In this document: positions 47,201-60,458 of the stretch, one piece after another
Position numbering within the stretch: position 1 is the first letter of the stretch
Layout of the letters: every line of letters starts with the position of its first letter
Assembly: GCA_022836615.1 (NCBI GenBank)
Contig: MU405221.1
Location: 124,001 to 188,000, forward strand
DNA length: 64,000 bases
Source of the DNA: Annulohypoxylon bovei var. microspora
Taxonomy: Eukaryota; Ascomycota; Sordariomycetes; Xylariales; Hypoxylaceae
Direction: 5' to 3'
Notes under the pieces: model-generated
What the model saw: the letters and a program-made list of their open reading frames with translations, nothing else
Told to the model about the DNA's origin: nothing
Databases searched by the model: none
Made by a program: the position numbers and the translations under genes

Positions 47201-49619
47201 GATTACTTGTCCCCATCTTCCATCGCCGTCCGGTGCCTGGGAAACCTAGCTATCATTCCCCTAAGTGGAAATTAGATGGCGTTCCCCACTACATCGTGTT
47301 GACGCCCGAGGATGCCCGAAGCGAGGATGCCATCTATCGTAAGGTCTTAGAAAAGGTCGCGACATTCACGAAGCATCCCTCCTTCTTGCGAACTGAGGAG
47401 TCTGACAGCTCTGACGGCACTGATCCCGAGATCGTAAGAGTAGGTGATTCTGACGCTGGTTCCTCAAATGAAGGCAAGGTCATTGCCCAGTCCGTGAAAG
47501 GGGAGGACGACATAGTTGACATTCATATGAATGATGCCAACGACACCAAGACCAGCCCCTCCCCTAGGCAGCGGTTTTGCCGCAAGAGACCTTCTTGGGT
47601 GGACCCTGGGAAATTCCTCCCTTCGGAATTCCAGAATCTGTTTGATATGTGCATCTACTCGGAAACGAACTCCTGGTTGCCGACTGGCATGAACAATCTC
47701 GGCGAGGACAAAGAATACCCGAAGCTCTCACTCAGAATTCCGCCTGAGTCCCCGTCATCGGAAGACCAATTTGACCACGCAACCAACGGCACAGCTTCGA
47801 ACGAGGACTCTAGTTCTGACGAAGCACCCCGCCGATCTGCAGGACATTCTCTCACACGCATGACTGATGAAAGTGACGATGACAACAACTCAGTCACAAA
47901 GGTACGGACTACAACAAGAATCCGAATCAATTTCTATAACGTTCACCCCGATAAGAAGCGTAGTGGTAGACTAACGAATAACCAGCTTGCACCAAGCCGC
48001 GGCAAGCCGAATAGACAGACGAAAGCGAAAGCCGGGCAAACCTACAGCCGGAAACAACTTAAGGCATATAAGAAAGGTGGTAAGAAGAAGAGGCAACAGC
48101 AACGCCAACTTAAAGAGAAGCAACAGAATTCAGGAGTCGAGGATTCCTTTGGCACGAACGAGATTAGTCCCGACGGTGGTCCCTTAATCCGTCTTAGGGA
48201 AGCGATCGTAATCAATTGGTCTGAAGCCACTTACGATGAGATATTCTCCGGCAGCGATGGTGATAATTCTCTCGGAACGTGGGAATCATGCGAGACCTTG
48301 CCTGATCCTGACCTGGATAGAGCTCAGGCAGCCCGGTCCAAGCGCAAGAAGAACGGTATTTCTCTCGATGCTTGCCTTGATGAATTCGAACGAGAGGAAA
48401 TCTTGTCTGAACAGGATATGTGGTATTGTCCTCGTTGCAAGGAACACCGTCGAGCTAGCAAGAAATTCGATTTGTGGAAAACACCAGACATCCTAATCAT
48501 CCACCTCAAGAGATTTAGTTCCAGCGGATTTCGAAGAGACAAACTAGAGCTTTTGGTAGACTTTCCTGTTGAGAATCTGGACATTACCTCTCGCGTTCTC
48601 CAGAAAGAAGACGGAAAACAGGAAGTCTACGATCTTATCGGAGTCGACTGCCATTGGGGCGGCTTGGGAGGTGGCCATTACACGGCTTTCGCGAAGAATT
48701 TTGTAGACAGCCAATGGTATTCATACAATGGTACGTGCTACTCGGCCGCCAGCTACTGACATTGCCCCCCCCCTTGCTAATTGTCCATTTAGATTCTTCA
48801 GTTAGCCGTGCTTACACGGATAGGATTGTCGATTCATCTGCGTACTTGCTGTTCTACCGCCGACGGTCTGAAATACCCTTGGGAGGTCCTCGTTTCCAAC
48901 AAATCCTGGACAGTTTCGTAGAAGATTCCTCTGATAATGAACTCCCGGATTCGGGGGAAGATCAGGGTCTCGACGAAGGCTTCTCCCCGGTTGGGTCGTC
49001 GAGCGCCTTAAAAGGAGCAGGAGCTACTCCCCCGCGCGGTAACACCGGAATCTCGACAATAGATGCCAATGACAACGACACAAATGACTGGACCCAAGGA
49101 GAGATTAGGACTATTGATAATGTTATCGATCCAAAATTACGCGGTGTCCACCAAAGCATCGAAGAAGACGAAGCTATCGACGTAACAGAGGATACAGCAC
49201 AACCGGCGGGTTACCAACCCTTCACCGGCAATTCTTGGAGTTTTGATAACATCTTAAGTAATGACGGTACAGGCATTCCTATGGATAGCCCCTTTGACTC
49301 TGATGCCGCCTCGGACGAAGCGCAGCACAATTCGTCCGGCGACGAACGAGTGGTCAGTCCCCGTTTCGAACCAGACCTCGAGCCAGAATTTCCAGGCATG
49401 TCGCATTACGAATTGCCGCCTCAACCTGAGGCTAACCAACTGTCATATTGTGAACCATCTCCTCCAGGTTATAGTGAGATAACCCGAGATGACATCAACC
49501 AGATCTGGGACCAAAAGCATACGGTCCATAATGTTCCACCCGAAGGGGAGGCTGAGCAAGGATCCGAAGCTGCCGCGGAAATCCACTTGGACGAAGATGA
49601 TAAGATCAAACTAAGCTAG
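44287..49619 (+). CDS. ubp12: Ubiquitin-specific protease, Ubp12/USP15 type (DUSP + split USP domain)
   Basis: Exons: tentative 44287-44325, then 44405-45131, 45191-48730 and 48793-49619, about 1,710 residues. Introns 2 and 3 (GTATAA...TTATAG, 59 nt; GTACGT...TTTAG, 62 nt) are secure because they rebuild PLARQLPESIEAH and YSYNDSSVSRAY. The first exon (MNTLEHTTIVQSF) is a guess: the frame upstream of 44405 hits a TAG inside an acceptor-like CTAG, so a start must come from an earlier exon or a later ATG such as 44858. Domains: Ser-rich N-terminus, DUSP-like region (about 266-375), Cys box GLANLGNTCYMNAALQ (catalytic C621), zinc-type CPEC and CPRC pairs, and His box GGLGGGHYTAF (H1418). Between the boxes lie long acidic and Lys/Arg-rich inserts. 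The enzyme removes ubiquitin from substrates; S. pombe Ubp12 works with the COP9 signalosome. Confidence 0.88.
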
Positions 49620-52600
49620 GTGGCATCCAGGTTTTACTGATAGGATAGCACGTCCAGTCCTCATAGAGATGTGTCTTCCAAGTGGACTATTCTCCTGTCC
49701 TTGTCTACTGGCGGGACAACCTCCAGTGCTTGCGGATAATTGTCTTGACCGCGGCCAAGGTTCCCGATGATGAGGCAGGCGTCCATACATCTTTGGTATG
49801 GCCACGCATTCGGGATGGACGCCTACGATGGTTTCATGATAGAAGCATCTAGACATAAATCACCACCCATTAGATACGACTGGAATGCATTATGAGGATA
49901 GGCAGTAGGCAGCATTGCAATAAATGCGAGAGAAGGGATTTGTGCGAGGTATCTTCCAAATCCCTATCCGGATATGAATAAACGAATGACTTGGACGGCG
50001 GAAATCATTTGCATCCTTGGTCACATTGGGTTGCGTGCGATAGGGTCTATTAATGTCAATGTCCTTACATAAGGTTTAATAGACCGCCTTGCATCTATTT
50101 GTATTCTCAAGCCGTGCCCTTGGCGCATATGCTAATAGCATGCATTGGGTCATTGCTATGAATCAGAACCTTGATATATTCTTGGTAAACCCCGTTTTAG
50201 GTTTTTAAAGGACGTGACAAAGTAACTGTCTAACTATCTCGAGTGCTCGTGCAATAGAAAATACATATGTATGATGTATGTGATCCTAAGTTCTCACATC
50301 TCACCTCATCTTCGACCAGTAGATATCCGAGGACAAAAAAGAGTGCTATTTACTAAGCCAAGATGCATAGATGCGGCGCCGGAAAAGGATCTCATCTCAT
50401 ATTTATTATATATACCTATAACCTGGTGACTCGGGGTTTGAAATGCAAGCCTACAACCGTCGCCGGACTGAAGCTATATGAAGACGTAAGCAAACCAGGT
50501 ACTACGGACTGTAACTGTCCTTGATAAACAAATTAAGAATTATGTACCTACCTAGTTACCAGTAATTATCGCGTAAGACTGTTTTCTGATTATACATATC
50601 TCGTAGTTTAAGTTCAAGTATAACCCGAGGCTATGCAAAAGAAGCAATCACACAATACGAGACGCTATATCCTCGCTTGGCGCTGCCTCTAAAAGACTAG
50701 CTTGCCCGACCTTCTCGAAGAGGATATGTTTAGCCTCTCGGACTTTTGTCGAGAGGCTCGACGGGAGTTACCTAAGTAGGTTCGCAGGTCATCTCTCCTG
50801 GCCACGTGATTCGTGGGCTTCTTTGGATGTGGCTGACTACTACTACCTACATAATATCATGGAAGTATTCTCTCGTCGGGTGTTAAAAGAACCTTACATT
50901 ATCATGTATAGACTCAAACCACCTGCTTAGAAAAGGAAGTTCGACTTACATACATGATATGAAGTGTCTCGTTACTCTCTGGGGGCAGGGACAACCGAAA
51001 CGAATGCCGAGTGTGATATTTCGACTCTAGTTGGCGAAGTTTGGGCGCCATGGGATATATTTCAAATATTCTTATTCCTATATCCCAGTATCGCGTTGCC
51101 TGCTGCCGAAGACGGGACCAAGCATCAATGATGTCTACCTAGGATTCTACATCTAGTATTTCTGCCAGTAACTAGTCATAGCAATTTGTTTACTGTAGTC
51201 GTTTCCACCTAGCCAGTGACGTGCATATTCGGGGAATTCACGGGCGTTTATATAAAATGGGGTATGTGTATGGGGTACGTTACGAAAACACATAAGAGCT
51301 ATAGAATCCAAAAGGCCAATGTTGTGATTGGTATAGACATTTCCCCCCTATACAAACTAGACGGTGTGGTGTTTTCTCAAGCCGGATGAGGCCCGAAGTG
51401 CCTCCGTAGGTATGTATGTAGGTTGAGGACCACAGACTACTGGTCTCCTATGACCCGAAGGGCTGGTTGGCATAGTCAAGGATTGTTGATCTGAAGAGTG
51501 CACAATCGAGTGACAAGTTCAGGCTATGGCATAACAGTCCTGTGATTAACACATATCCATCGAGATCTCGGCGATTGAGATTATGATGTTTTTTGTCTCT
51601 TGATACTTTCTTACTTCGAGATTCGGCATTTGAGCTTGCTCGTTATCGAAGACACTCACGAAGGGGACACGTCAGCTCACATAGAAGAATGAAGTCGACA
51701 TGGCACATCGAGATGCTACATAATACCCAGTGAGCTATTCTTAGGCAGCAGGCGGCATTCGAGGTCGGGAAACGTGAGTCCTACACCGTAGGCGTATAGG
51801 GACGATAAGATCTCGTCACATCGGCCCAGTGTCTCGTTTTAGGGCCATTCCCAGTCGCGGCAGTTGATCACATTCGCGGGATCAGGAATACAACTCTGAT
51901 CGCACGATGTTCGCTGGTATGCCGGCGCTTCAAGCTGATACAAATATAGAAAGCCGCGTTGGCGGGTGAGGAAGCACAAGACGATTGGTAGAAGACGGTG
52001 GCAGGCTGGCGTACTGGGTGGAAGCCTTACCCAACCTTCGGGGATATTTCTTGGCTGCGGAGTGCTTCAATTATTAGTAAGTTGAACCACTTCGACTAAG
52101 GCAAACAACAGGCATCCGGAGTGGATGCGGGATAATCCGCACATGTATAACATGCGCATATATGAAGATGCAGGTCTGGGGCCCAAAACGGGGTTAGATC
52201 GCCCGTGACGTGAAGGCAACGTAGAGCCATGCCTCTGGACCGCAGCCGTATGCGGCAGTCAGATGCTGGTATTTCCCTTTGAGCTAGCTTCGTAGCTTCG
52301 TCGGACCTTGATAAGAAACATAGCTCCGGCCTGGACTCGGGGATTTCGGTGATCCGAGAGGAAGTTTCATACGGATAGGCAGGAGATTGAGATTGTAGTA
52401 AGGCTGGAGGCTGAGCAAGAAAGGTACCGGTGAAAGATTGCCAATATTTCCCCAAGTTTGCTGACATCGGAAACAAACGTAGTCGCATCTGTGGAACCTG
52501 AATGTAGGGGATGAGTCTTCAACATCGATGAGGCTCAGCGTCTAGGTGAACATGCCGCCGTGACTTCCGTCCCCATTGCGTGGTAACTGACACGAATAAT

Positions 52601-55600
52601 GCAAATTCGGAATAAACAGGGAAAGGCCCTTGCCTACGGATATTAAAGGCTGCCGGACCGGTAGAGAATTAGTAATACTCTCACCACGTTGTCTTGGTGC
52701 CGTGAAACCTGGGGAAGTGTTCCGTCGGAACGACCCTGGTGTCTTTAACAAACTATGACAGATGACAGGTAACAATACCACTCATAACCTGATATCATGG
52801 CCCAAGGTGATATGGCAAAGTGGATTACAAGTGTAGGATAGGGCTTGTGCGTATCTGAGGGTAACGCTTTGAAGGTGGAAGCCATCTCGGAGCCCAGATA
52901 GGCTAGATCTTGCTTTTGCTTAGCCTTACTGCTCCGTCAATCGCGTCGCATTCCGCCAATCCGGTTGCAGCCCCCGGACCAGATAAAGAAGGTAGCCCAG
53001 AGGGGAGTGTGGTCTCCTTGGGATGGACAACGGTCTAGAGTTTAGACACGCAAACAAGTCGTAGACCGAGACAGGCAGGTTAGATGGCTTGGGATGATTA
53101 GGAAGATCTATGTATGTACATACGTGGATGTACGTATGTGCGTATGAAAACAGAGCGGTAGGAGAAGCGTAGATCTTTCTAATAGTTTAAGTAAGCATTT
53201 AAAAGCCTAGGCTAGACAGGGAACAAACGGATGGACCCAGGACCGTCTCTGTTGTGCGTATGAACAAGGTATGGAGAATAGATCCGATAGCCTCGATTCG
53301 TGGTGTTTCGCGTGGGTGGGGTTCGATATAGAACCAACAGATCTCCTTATTTCAGCGATTGAGCGATACTACTGTAAGAGGAAGGTCGTCAAAGAGGATG
53401 CGGCAGAGTTGCTGTTTGGGGATGACACAGCCGAAAATGACTAATACTAGAAAGGGAGAAGATCATTGATATTGAGTAAAAAGGGGTAAAGCTTTAGTGT
53501 AACGCAGGGGTTGGTTAATTCAGGGACCGAAAGGAAGACATGCGGTTAAAGGTTTCTATATGTCAAAACACGGTGTATTGGTAAGTATCAGGGTAGGGAT
53601 CAAGTATAGTCCATGTACTTGTATACCTTACCTTACATACTATGTGACCCCGAAAAATAAAAATGGCGGTTTTGTTTATTTCGACTCTCTCTATTCATGA
53701 ATATTTTAGTTATCGCAAGATGAACCTTGTTTTCGGAAATGCGATCTATGAATTATACTACTATGCGATGGGTAGATGGATGCTTTTGGCGACGGTAAAT
53801 AGAAATAATAGAAACCAACATACCTACATACCTGCGTATTAAGCACTGCTCTATACCTACATACCTACTTAGGTAGATATTAAGTATACGCCATTCGTCA
53901 TTTGATGGCGAGGAAAGGAAAGAGCTAAATATTCATCAACGCCAATGACTCGCTGACTTGTTCATTGAGCTCGATGAGCAGACACAACTAATAATGAGTA
54001 ATGAGTCACCGAGGCTACCACTTAAAACGCTCCTCATCTCAGATCTCCCCAAGCTGAGAGGGCCAACTAAGACGGATCTAAGATCAGAGGCGACCCTAGC
54101 TCCGGAGAGAGAGCTGTCTAGACCATGTAAGTTATCATTTTCCTGCTGTATGGACGCAGGCACGACAGAACAGGCCGGCGTCATGGTTTCGGCACGATAT
54201 GTTCATCGGTGTTTGCTTTATTGAATCTTTATCATCTTCGTCATCTTCATGTTGAGGCTGCTTCAGCTGCTACATTTAGATAATAATACGAGCTAAGGAT
54301 GACCTGATAATATGTAGGTCCCGAGCCTCCCGCTTACGGGTTCCTGACCAGCTGAGCGGTAAAAGCTAATCAGAAAAAGGAAGAAGACGGAACCGAATTG
54401 ATGATGGATACGTGTTTGTAATGAATATGATATCGGCCATCGAACAAGCTAAGACGATTTTTAATCTGAGCCACGTTGGAAATCAATGGATCAAATGGAT
54501 CTTTAGAAGGTAAGGAATGGGTTGGCGTGGTTGCGTGGGCTGCGTGGGTTGCGAACTGCACTGACAATGATTGAATGATCGACAAAACTATGTAGAAAGG
54601 CAAAAGGCAAAAAAGGCAAAAGGACGTGCCTGTGTAACTCATTCCGTACTGTACGGATTTGGGATACATATCAAGAAACATTATTGGTCGGATGAATCCA
54701 CACTATCCCGCCTTTCCCACTTTTTCCACTTTTCCACTTTTTCCTTCTTTTTCCTTTCGCCTTCCAAGGCTCGTTCGCTACAGGCTTCTGTCAGGCTTCC
54801 AGAAGCCTTCGAAGCCTTCGAAGCTTGACTAGAAGCCCCCCTCGTCCCCTCCTAGATTCGCCAAGGGTATACACGGTTGCCCGTACCTACAGGGGGCTCC
54901 CGGACCACCAGAGCCACAACGCAGGGAATAGCAGCGTCGCAACCAGTCAGGTCGATTCCTTCCCTGAAGCTTGTCGCCTTTTTAGCGGAATTTGCTTACG
55001 ATGCACGCACGCACCGCATCGCATCCATCAAAATCCCATGGAACCAAGAGATGCAAGAGGACGCAAGAGACGTAAGCAGAACCTGAGTCGGTCGTCAACC
55101 GCTAAGGCGGCAGCTCCGAAACCGATCGTAAGGTTGGAACTTTCGCATTCACCACTTTTACCGTCAATTTCGCCATCCCTATTATTGGCTGTGATAATCG
55201 CAATTATTAAACAACCTAAGCAGCTAAGCTATCTTCCCATCAGCCGCACGGATCAGGACATCAGGGATAATCTACTAAGGTCGACTAATAAAAGCATTTC
55301 CACTTATGTACTCACGCGCGCGCGAGTATCAATATGTACATAAAAGTAGGTACGTATGTACGTATGTTCCAAGGTTCAAACCCCTTATGTTATCGTACTG
55401 TATCATCATATCTAGGTACGCATCTACATATATTTTTTACTTACGGTACAATGATACATGGGTACGGTAGGTGTACATTTCAATATGAGGCATGTACAAA
55501 ACTCTGAAGAGGGCAGGTCGGTCTTGGTCGGGAAGGTACCTGCTGTCACAATATGAGGGGTACGGCTGGCTCGTATTGTACATGGCAACATCCGTAGGAC

Positions 55601-57338
55601 TGTATCTGTACATATACACACATATGTAGCACATTACATACCTACTACATAGCACACAATCTTTCCGTGGTACGAACTTCAATGTTTCTTGTTCAAGGCT
55701 GTTCGATGGATGGGATGTGATGGGTGTTCTCGAATTCCAGATGCAGTGACATGTCAATCCTCGCACACGAGGGAAAAGGTGATTGATTGACGGCCCCCAA
55801 CTTTCGCCGCGTCTCCAAAACACATTTTCGACCCAATACTGTGATACAGATGCGACCAATATCTTGAAACCGACCATAGCACGCAACGGCATTTTACATC
55901 ATCGATCCTTACAAAAGCCGTTTATCTATGTCGAGTTTCTCTCCCTCGAGTCCAGGTCCTTTCATGACTTACATACATAAAAGCTAACACTAATATTACT
56001 TAGCGAATACCCACAACTTATACATAATACACATTTACACATTTACACATACATACATACATACCAAAAAAAGCACGAGACTTGAATCGACATACCTTGA
56101 GTGCTATTGCGTTACCAAAACATTACCAACCACCTTAATAGACCCCGTCTAATACACCCGCCTTGCCCGCGATCCTACCGCTAGGGTTTTAACATATTCA
56201 GTTAGTGTATACGTACCTACATATGTACTTTACATGTACCTTTTTTAGTCACAGTAGTCTGGTGGGCCTTTGAATTCCAAGCAAGCACCTTCTTCTTCAC
56301 CCTTCAACCCTTCACCCTTCACCCTTCACTGCCGTCGCACTAAAAATGACACCCGATTAATCGCAAACTTCACTTGTTCCCCTTCTTCTCTTTCTTCCCT
56401 CCTATTGTGCAATCCGCATAGTGATCTTGTTTGGTCTACACCTTTCTCCCATGTCCATCGCCTAATCTTCCTATTGTCGTTTGTTACCTCGATGAATTCG
56501 AAATATCTCCTGTTCTTCCCTTGAGTTTATTATTCTGTCAACACGATACATATCGTCCTACGACTGTACATGCAACATCTATTCTCAACCACTCATCGAC
56601 GACCTTTGTATTGGCCCCCAGCTTTTCGACTTCGGTATTCAGAGTAATCTCGAACACAGGCTCAAGTCAAGCAGTATTTTGTTTTTAGGACTTGACTACT
56701 ACCATCAACCTTTTTTTACGGCGTCTAGAAAGGGAAATAGGAGGGGAAAAAAAGGAAAAGAAAAACATCATTAGACGAGCTGAGAGTCGCAGACGTTGCG
56801 AAACGTATTGTCGTCTCCCGTTCGAGTGTAGCGTCATTCCTTTCTCCAGAACCTCCAGAACCTCTAGGACCTCACAGCCCTCTATCCACACACTCTCGAT
56901 CATAGTCGCACGCATCTTTGCGTCTTCGCTTGCTCCGAGTCCCATGTTACTAATCCGTTCCTCCATTACTCGACGTCTTCCTTCGAAATTGCATAACCAA
57001 TAACTACATCGCAAACCATAGGTTGTCGCATGCGCATTTCGTCTTTCGAATCCTTTGGATGGTTGTTCTTTTCAAGTGTGACCTGCTTTTGAGTGGTTAG
57101 CCTGTCGAGGCATCTTCAAGTCCCGAGTACGACCTTTGCGCCTCGACTATTATTACCGTCGCACACACGATATACTGATTCTGTCGCGGGCTAAGACATT
57201 ATTCAACCTATACTTGCGATCCAATTGAATTATTCTCTTTTATACAATCACATCCTTCAGTAGTCGATTAGTTGCGACAACGAAACTACCTCGGCGGAAG
57301 TGCTCCGGTCGCCAGGCTGGATGCCATAGCCCGTCGTG
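49620..57338. other. 7.7-kb gene-free spacer, longest in the window
   Basis: The longest open frames (52096-52488 minus, 54825-55343 plus) show no family features, so I do not call them genes. It contains ACATACCTACATACC tracts (53818-53880), Lys-codon-like AGGCAAAAGGCAAAA repeats (54598-54625), a pyrimidine tract (54713-54760), TTCACCC repeats (56297-56325) and ACATACATACATACATACC (56046-56064). The last kilobase before 57339 is CT-rich and likely a long promoter/leader of the phosphodiesterase gene, with several upstream ATGs. Confidence 0.5.
49777..49824. repeat. Nested hairpin downstream of the deubiquitinase gene
   Basis: Outer perfect 10-bp arms AGGCGTCCAT (49777-49786) and ATGGACGCCT (49815-49824). 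An alternative inner stem CCATAC/GTATGG (49783-49788 with 49796-49801) overlaps the outer left arm. It is likely in the 3' UTR or just beyond. Confidence 0.75.
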
Positions 57339-60108
57339 ATGGATAGTGCAACATGTAATGTCATCTACGTGGATCGTAACGTGCTCGAGGACCGGTCACT
57401 CGGGTCCAACGGTACAGAGCTACCGGAGACTGGCGAGCTTCGGGGTAACTTAGGACTTCTGCTTGACGCCTTTGGCGACGGTTAGTACATTTCGCGAACT
57501 GCTACTCTGACGCGTTAGCTAATATGTGTTGTAGTGCATGTGTGCGCAAGCGGCGCTGCTTGCATATCTAAATTACTTCACTTGCATGATACGTCTATGG
57601 TAGAGCTTAAACCAACGCTTGTACTGATCGATACACCGTTCGACGAGCAGGTGTTGGAATCACCTTTATATGAATGCGATCACTCTCCTTGCTCTGAAGT
57701 ATCGCGGGGCGAACTGGCGGAGGGCGACTTCGTGGGAGAACTGTACGGATTAAGATTATTGGAACGAATTGTCTATGAAACCCATCTAAGGAGCCTTACA
57801 AGATTAGTCGTACCTATTCCCGTCATTAGCTTTCCCTCATTACAGAGCCCGCCAGCGAACGACGGTACGAACGATGGCGCGAACGACGACCTCGTACAAT
57901 CTGGTTATGCCAAATATCTCTCCGAAACGCCCGGCACAACTAGCAAATCATTATCCAGCCGCGCCCTATTGAGAAGATGCTTGGACTCTGGTGCTGTGGA
58001 TGTGATGGCTAGTCCACTACATATTAAAACTCTAACAACACTCGAAGTTCATGCGTATCGGGCTCATAAACAGGCTGCTAGGGAGCAGCAAGCGGCATTG
58101 GAGGTTCGTAGGGGTCGTAAGAGATCATGGGTGGGTGTACATGAGAACCAACCTTATTCGTACCTTAGAGAGGCCATGGTATCCGGGTTAATGAGAGGGA
58201 TTTGCCGTTCAAGCGCAGAACCCGAAGATCGTATTGGAAGTGTCAAAGTCAACGTCCCGTCTGAACACCGATCAGAAATCGCCGAGGCTGTGGGCAAGTG
58301 GCATTTCTGCGCTCATGACTTTGGTGATGACGCTCTCCTTGTCGCGGCTATTATCATGTTTAAGCATGCCTTATCCATGCCAGAACTTGGGCATTTCCGA
58401 ATACCTACAGGTGAGTGACTAGTGTATAATACCGCTGTGCCATTGCTAACCTACGGTGAAAATGTAGATCAATTAACGACATTTCTCGTCGCCACACGGG
58501 CGGCTTATAATACATTTGTGCCCTATCACAATTTCCGGCATGCTGTCGATGTTCTTCAGGCAACTTTTAATTTTCTTGTTCAGATTGGAGCGTTGCCACC
58601 GTATCCCTCTCGCACTGGACCTCCTGTCACGCCGACTGAGAAGTCTCCACTAGCATATTTACTTAGGCCTTTCGAGGCCTTAACTCTTCTCATAGGGGCA
58701 ATTGGTCACGATGTTGGCCATCCCGGCGTAAATAACGGCTTCTTGGTCGTACTTAACGCACCGTTAGCGCAGTTGTATAATGACCGATCCGTTCTCGAAT
58801 CTTTCCACTGCGCAGCATATTCACAGATACTTCGGAGATACTGGCCTAGAGTCTTCGAAGACACGAAGATGCGAACTCTTATGGTCAGCTCGATTCTAGC
58901 AACAGATATGGGCCTCCATTTCGATTATATGAAGAAACTCGGCGACCTTCAAGAAAAGTTGAAAGAGATAGATTCAATTGACTGCTGGAATGGACGTATG
59001 ATAGAAGAGCAAACAGCGTTCGTGTGCTCTTTGCTAATCAAGTGCGCTGATATCAGCAATGTTGTATGTGTCTTACTCACCAAAATCTCTGCTTATGATT
59101 TACGCAATGACTAATTACTAATTATATTGCTAGGCACGAGAGCATGAGACCGCCCTGCAATGGATGTATATCCTCTGCGACGAATTCTCGAGGCAATCAA
59201 CAATGGAGAATGATATCGGCATCCCATCTTCACTCATTGCACCGCCAAAGAAGGATTTCCTATCATTGGCCCAAGCTCAGCTAGGATTCATGAACATGTT
59301 CGCCATTCCGCTATTTCAGGGGATCGCTGACGTATTGCCCGCGATGCAGTACACTGTTGATGAGCTTGAAAGGAACAAGGCTCTCTTTGAGACGACAGTG
59401 GAAGAGATTCCTGGTATGGAAGAGCAGCGAAAGAAAAGACTGACCGAAGGCATACTCTCACCTCGCTCCCTGAGCTTAGCCATTCAGCCGGAACGAGTCG
59501 GTGTGTTGCCGAAAGGCGCAGAGATATGTGACCTGGCCCCGGATCATGCTGAGATGAAGAAGGCTGGTTCATCTCCCCCTAATCAGCCATATCACATTCC
59601 TAGCATTCCAGGGAAGTACAAAGAGATGAATGGCGTCTCCCCTGGCTTTGACAGTATCACAGAGTTCGCAGCGAGCGACCCATTCAACATCAACGAATCG
59701 GAAAATAAACTAATCGGGCACAACGGAAAGCAACGATGTAGCGAGACTACAGACGGAAGTAGTTCAGTGCCAACGGGAGATTGGCAATCACAAGCTACTA
59801 GTGCTACAACAGGCAAGATGCCTCTCTCGCCGAGCACTCAGGGTACTAGTATCGTCAGTCAAGAATCCATGGAACGCGAACGCCCGTGTAATCTACCTGT
59901 CACGACAGTGACGGCACCCGACTCTCGCATGATAGCGCCGATGATGGGTTTCGAGTCAGGCAACTCAGAGGAGGATTCTAATGGGCATACTCTGAAGCCT
60001 GACCCGGAGAGAGTGCTGAAAAAGAAAGGTAGCAGGTTCAGGATGAACGTCTCGACATTCTTCCGTAGGAACAAGGGTGCGAGCTCGCCATCATCTGGTG
60101 GTACTTGA
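57339..60108 (+). CDS. PDE2: Class I cAMP phosphodiesterase (high-affinity, PDE2/PdeH type)
   Basis: Four exons, 57339-57480, 57535-58410, 58468-59063 and 59134-60108, give 862 residues. The introns are 54, 57 and 70 nt, and joins read FGDV-HVCASG, RIPTD-QLTTF and DISNV-AREHET. The catalytic HD domain shows YHNFRHAVDVLQ (H360, H364), GHDVGHPGVNNGF (H420, D421), a CADISNV metal-ligand segment, and a C-terminal PLFQGIADVLPAMQ region, the class I layout. It breaks down cAMP and so restrains PKA signalling; in fungal pathogens the PdeH enzyme affects conidiation and infection. The N-terminal about 340 residues are poorly conserved. The C-terminal about 200 residues are Ser/Pro-rich and end in a basic patch (KKKGSRFRMNVSTFFRRNK) that could bind membrane or act as a nuclear signal. 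The ATG at 59 bases before the first donor-side stop-free run is chosen because the ATG at 57320 is followed at once by TAG. Confidence 0.93.
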
Positions 60109-60425
60109 AGTTATCTAAATATGATACATTAAAGATCAAGGCGCTACGAGGTACGAACACATAACTACATGAGTCGAACGACACGATAGCATCGGCATGC
60201 GTTTCCGAATTTATATATTCAATCAGCTAGGCAGTATCCGATGGACCGCGCCGACCCCGCAACTATGAAAACGAGTTGCAGAGTGACTAAGTGGGGAGTA
60301 CCCTACTTGTCACGTACATAAGTTGTATACTAGTGAGGAATGGGAGCAGATGCCTCCTGTCCTGGTAGAGCACCAGAAATTCTAGGAAGCGGCCGGAGTA
60401 GGAAATTCTAGGAAGGAAACCATAG

Positions 60426-60458
60426 GAGGTGGTGGTGGCGGCGGCGGCGGCGGCGGCA
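60426..60458. repeat. Triplet microsatellite (GGT)n(GGC)n
   Basis: About four GGT followed by seven GGC units, in the 3' flank of the phosphodiesterase gene. Confidence 0.85.

Noticed and set aside
52096..52488. 130-codon minus-strand ORF
   Set aside because: No recognisable motif, no signal peptide or splice context.
54310..54370. tRNA-like A-box on the minus strand (GCTCAGCTGGTCAGGA)
   Set aside because: No B box (GGTTCRANNCC) at the right distance and no 7-bp acceptor stem.
54825..55343. 172-codon plus-strand ORF
   Set aside because: Low-complexity composition, no domain, no conserved-looking blocks, and it overlaps repeat tracts; likely chance.
55369..55385. B-box-like GGTTCAAACCCC
   Set aside because: No A box upstream and no clover-leaf stems.
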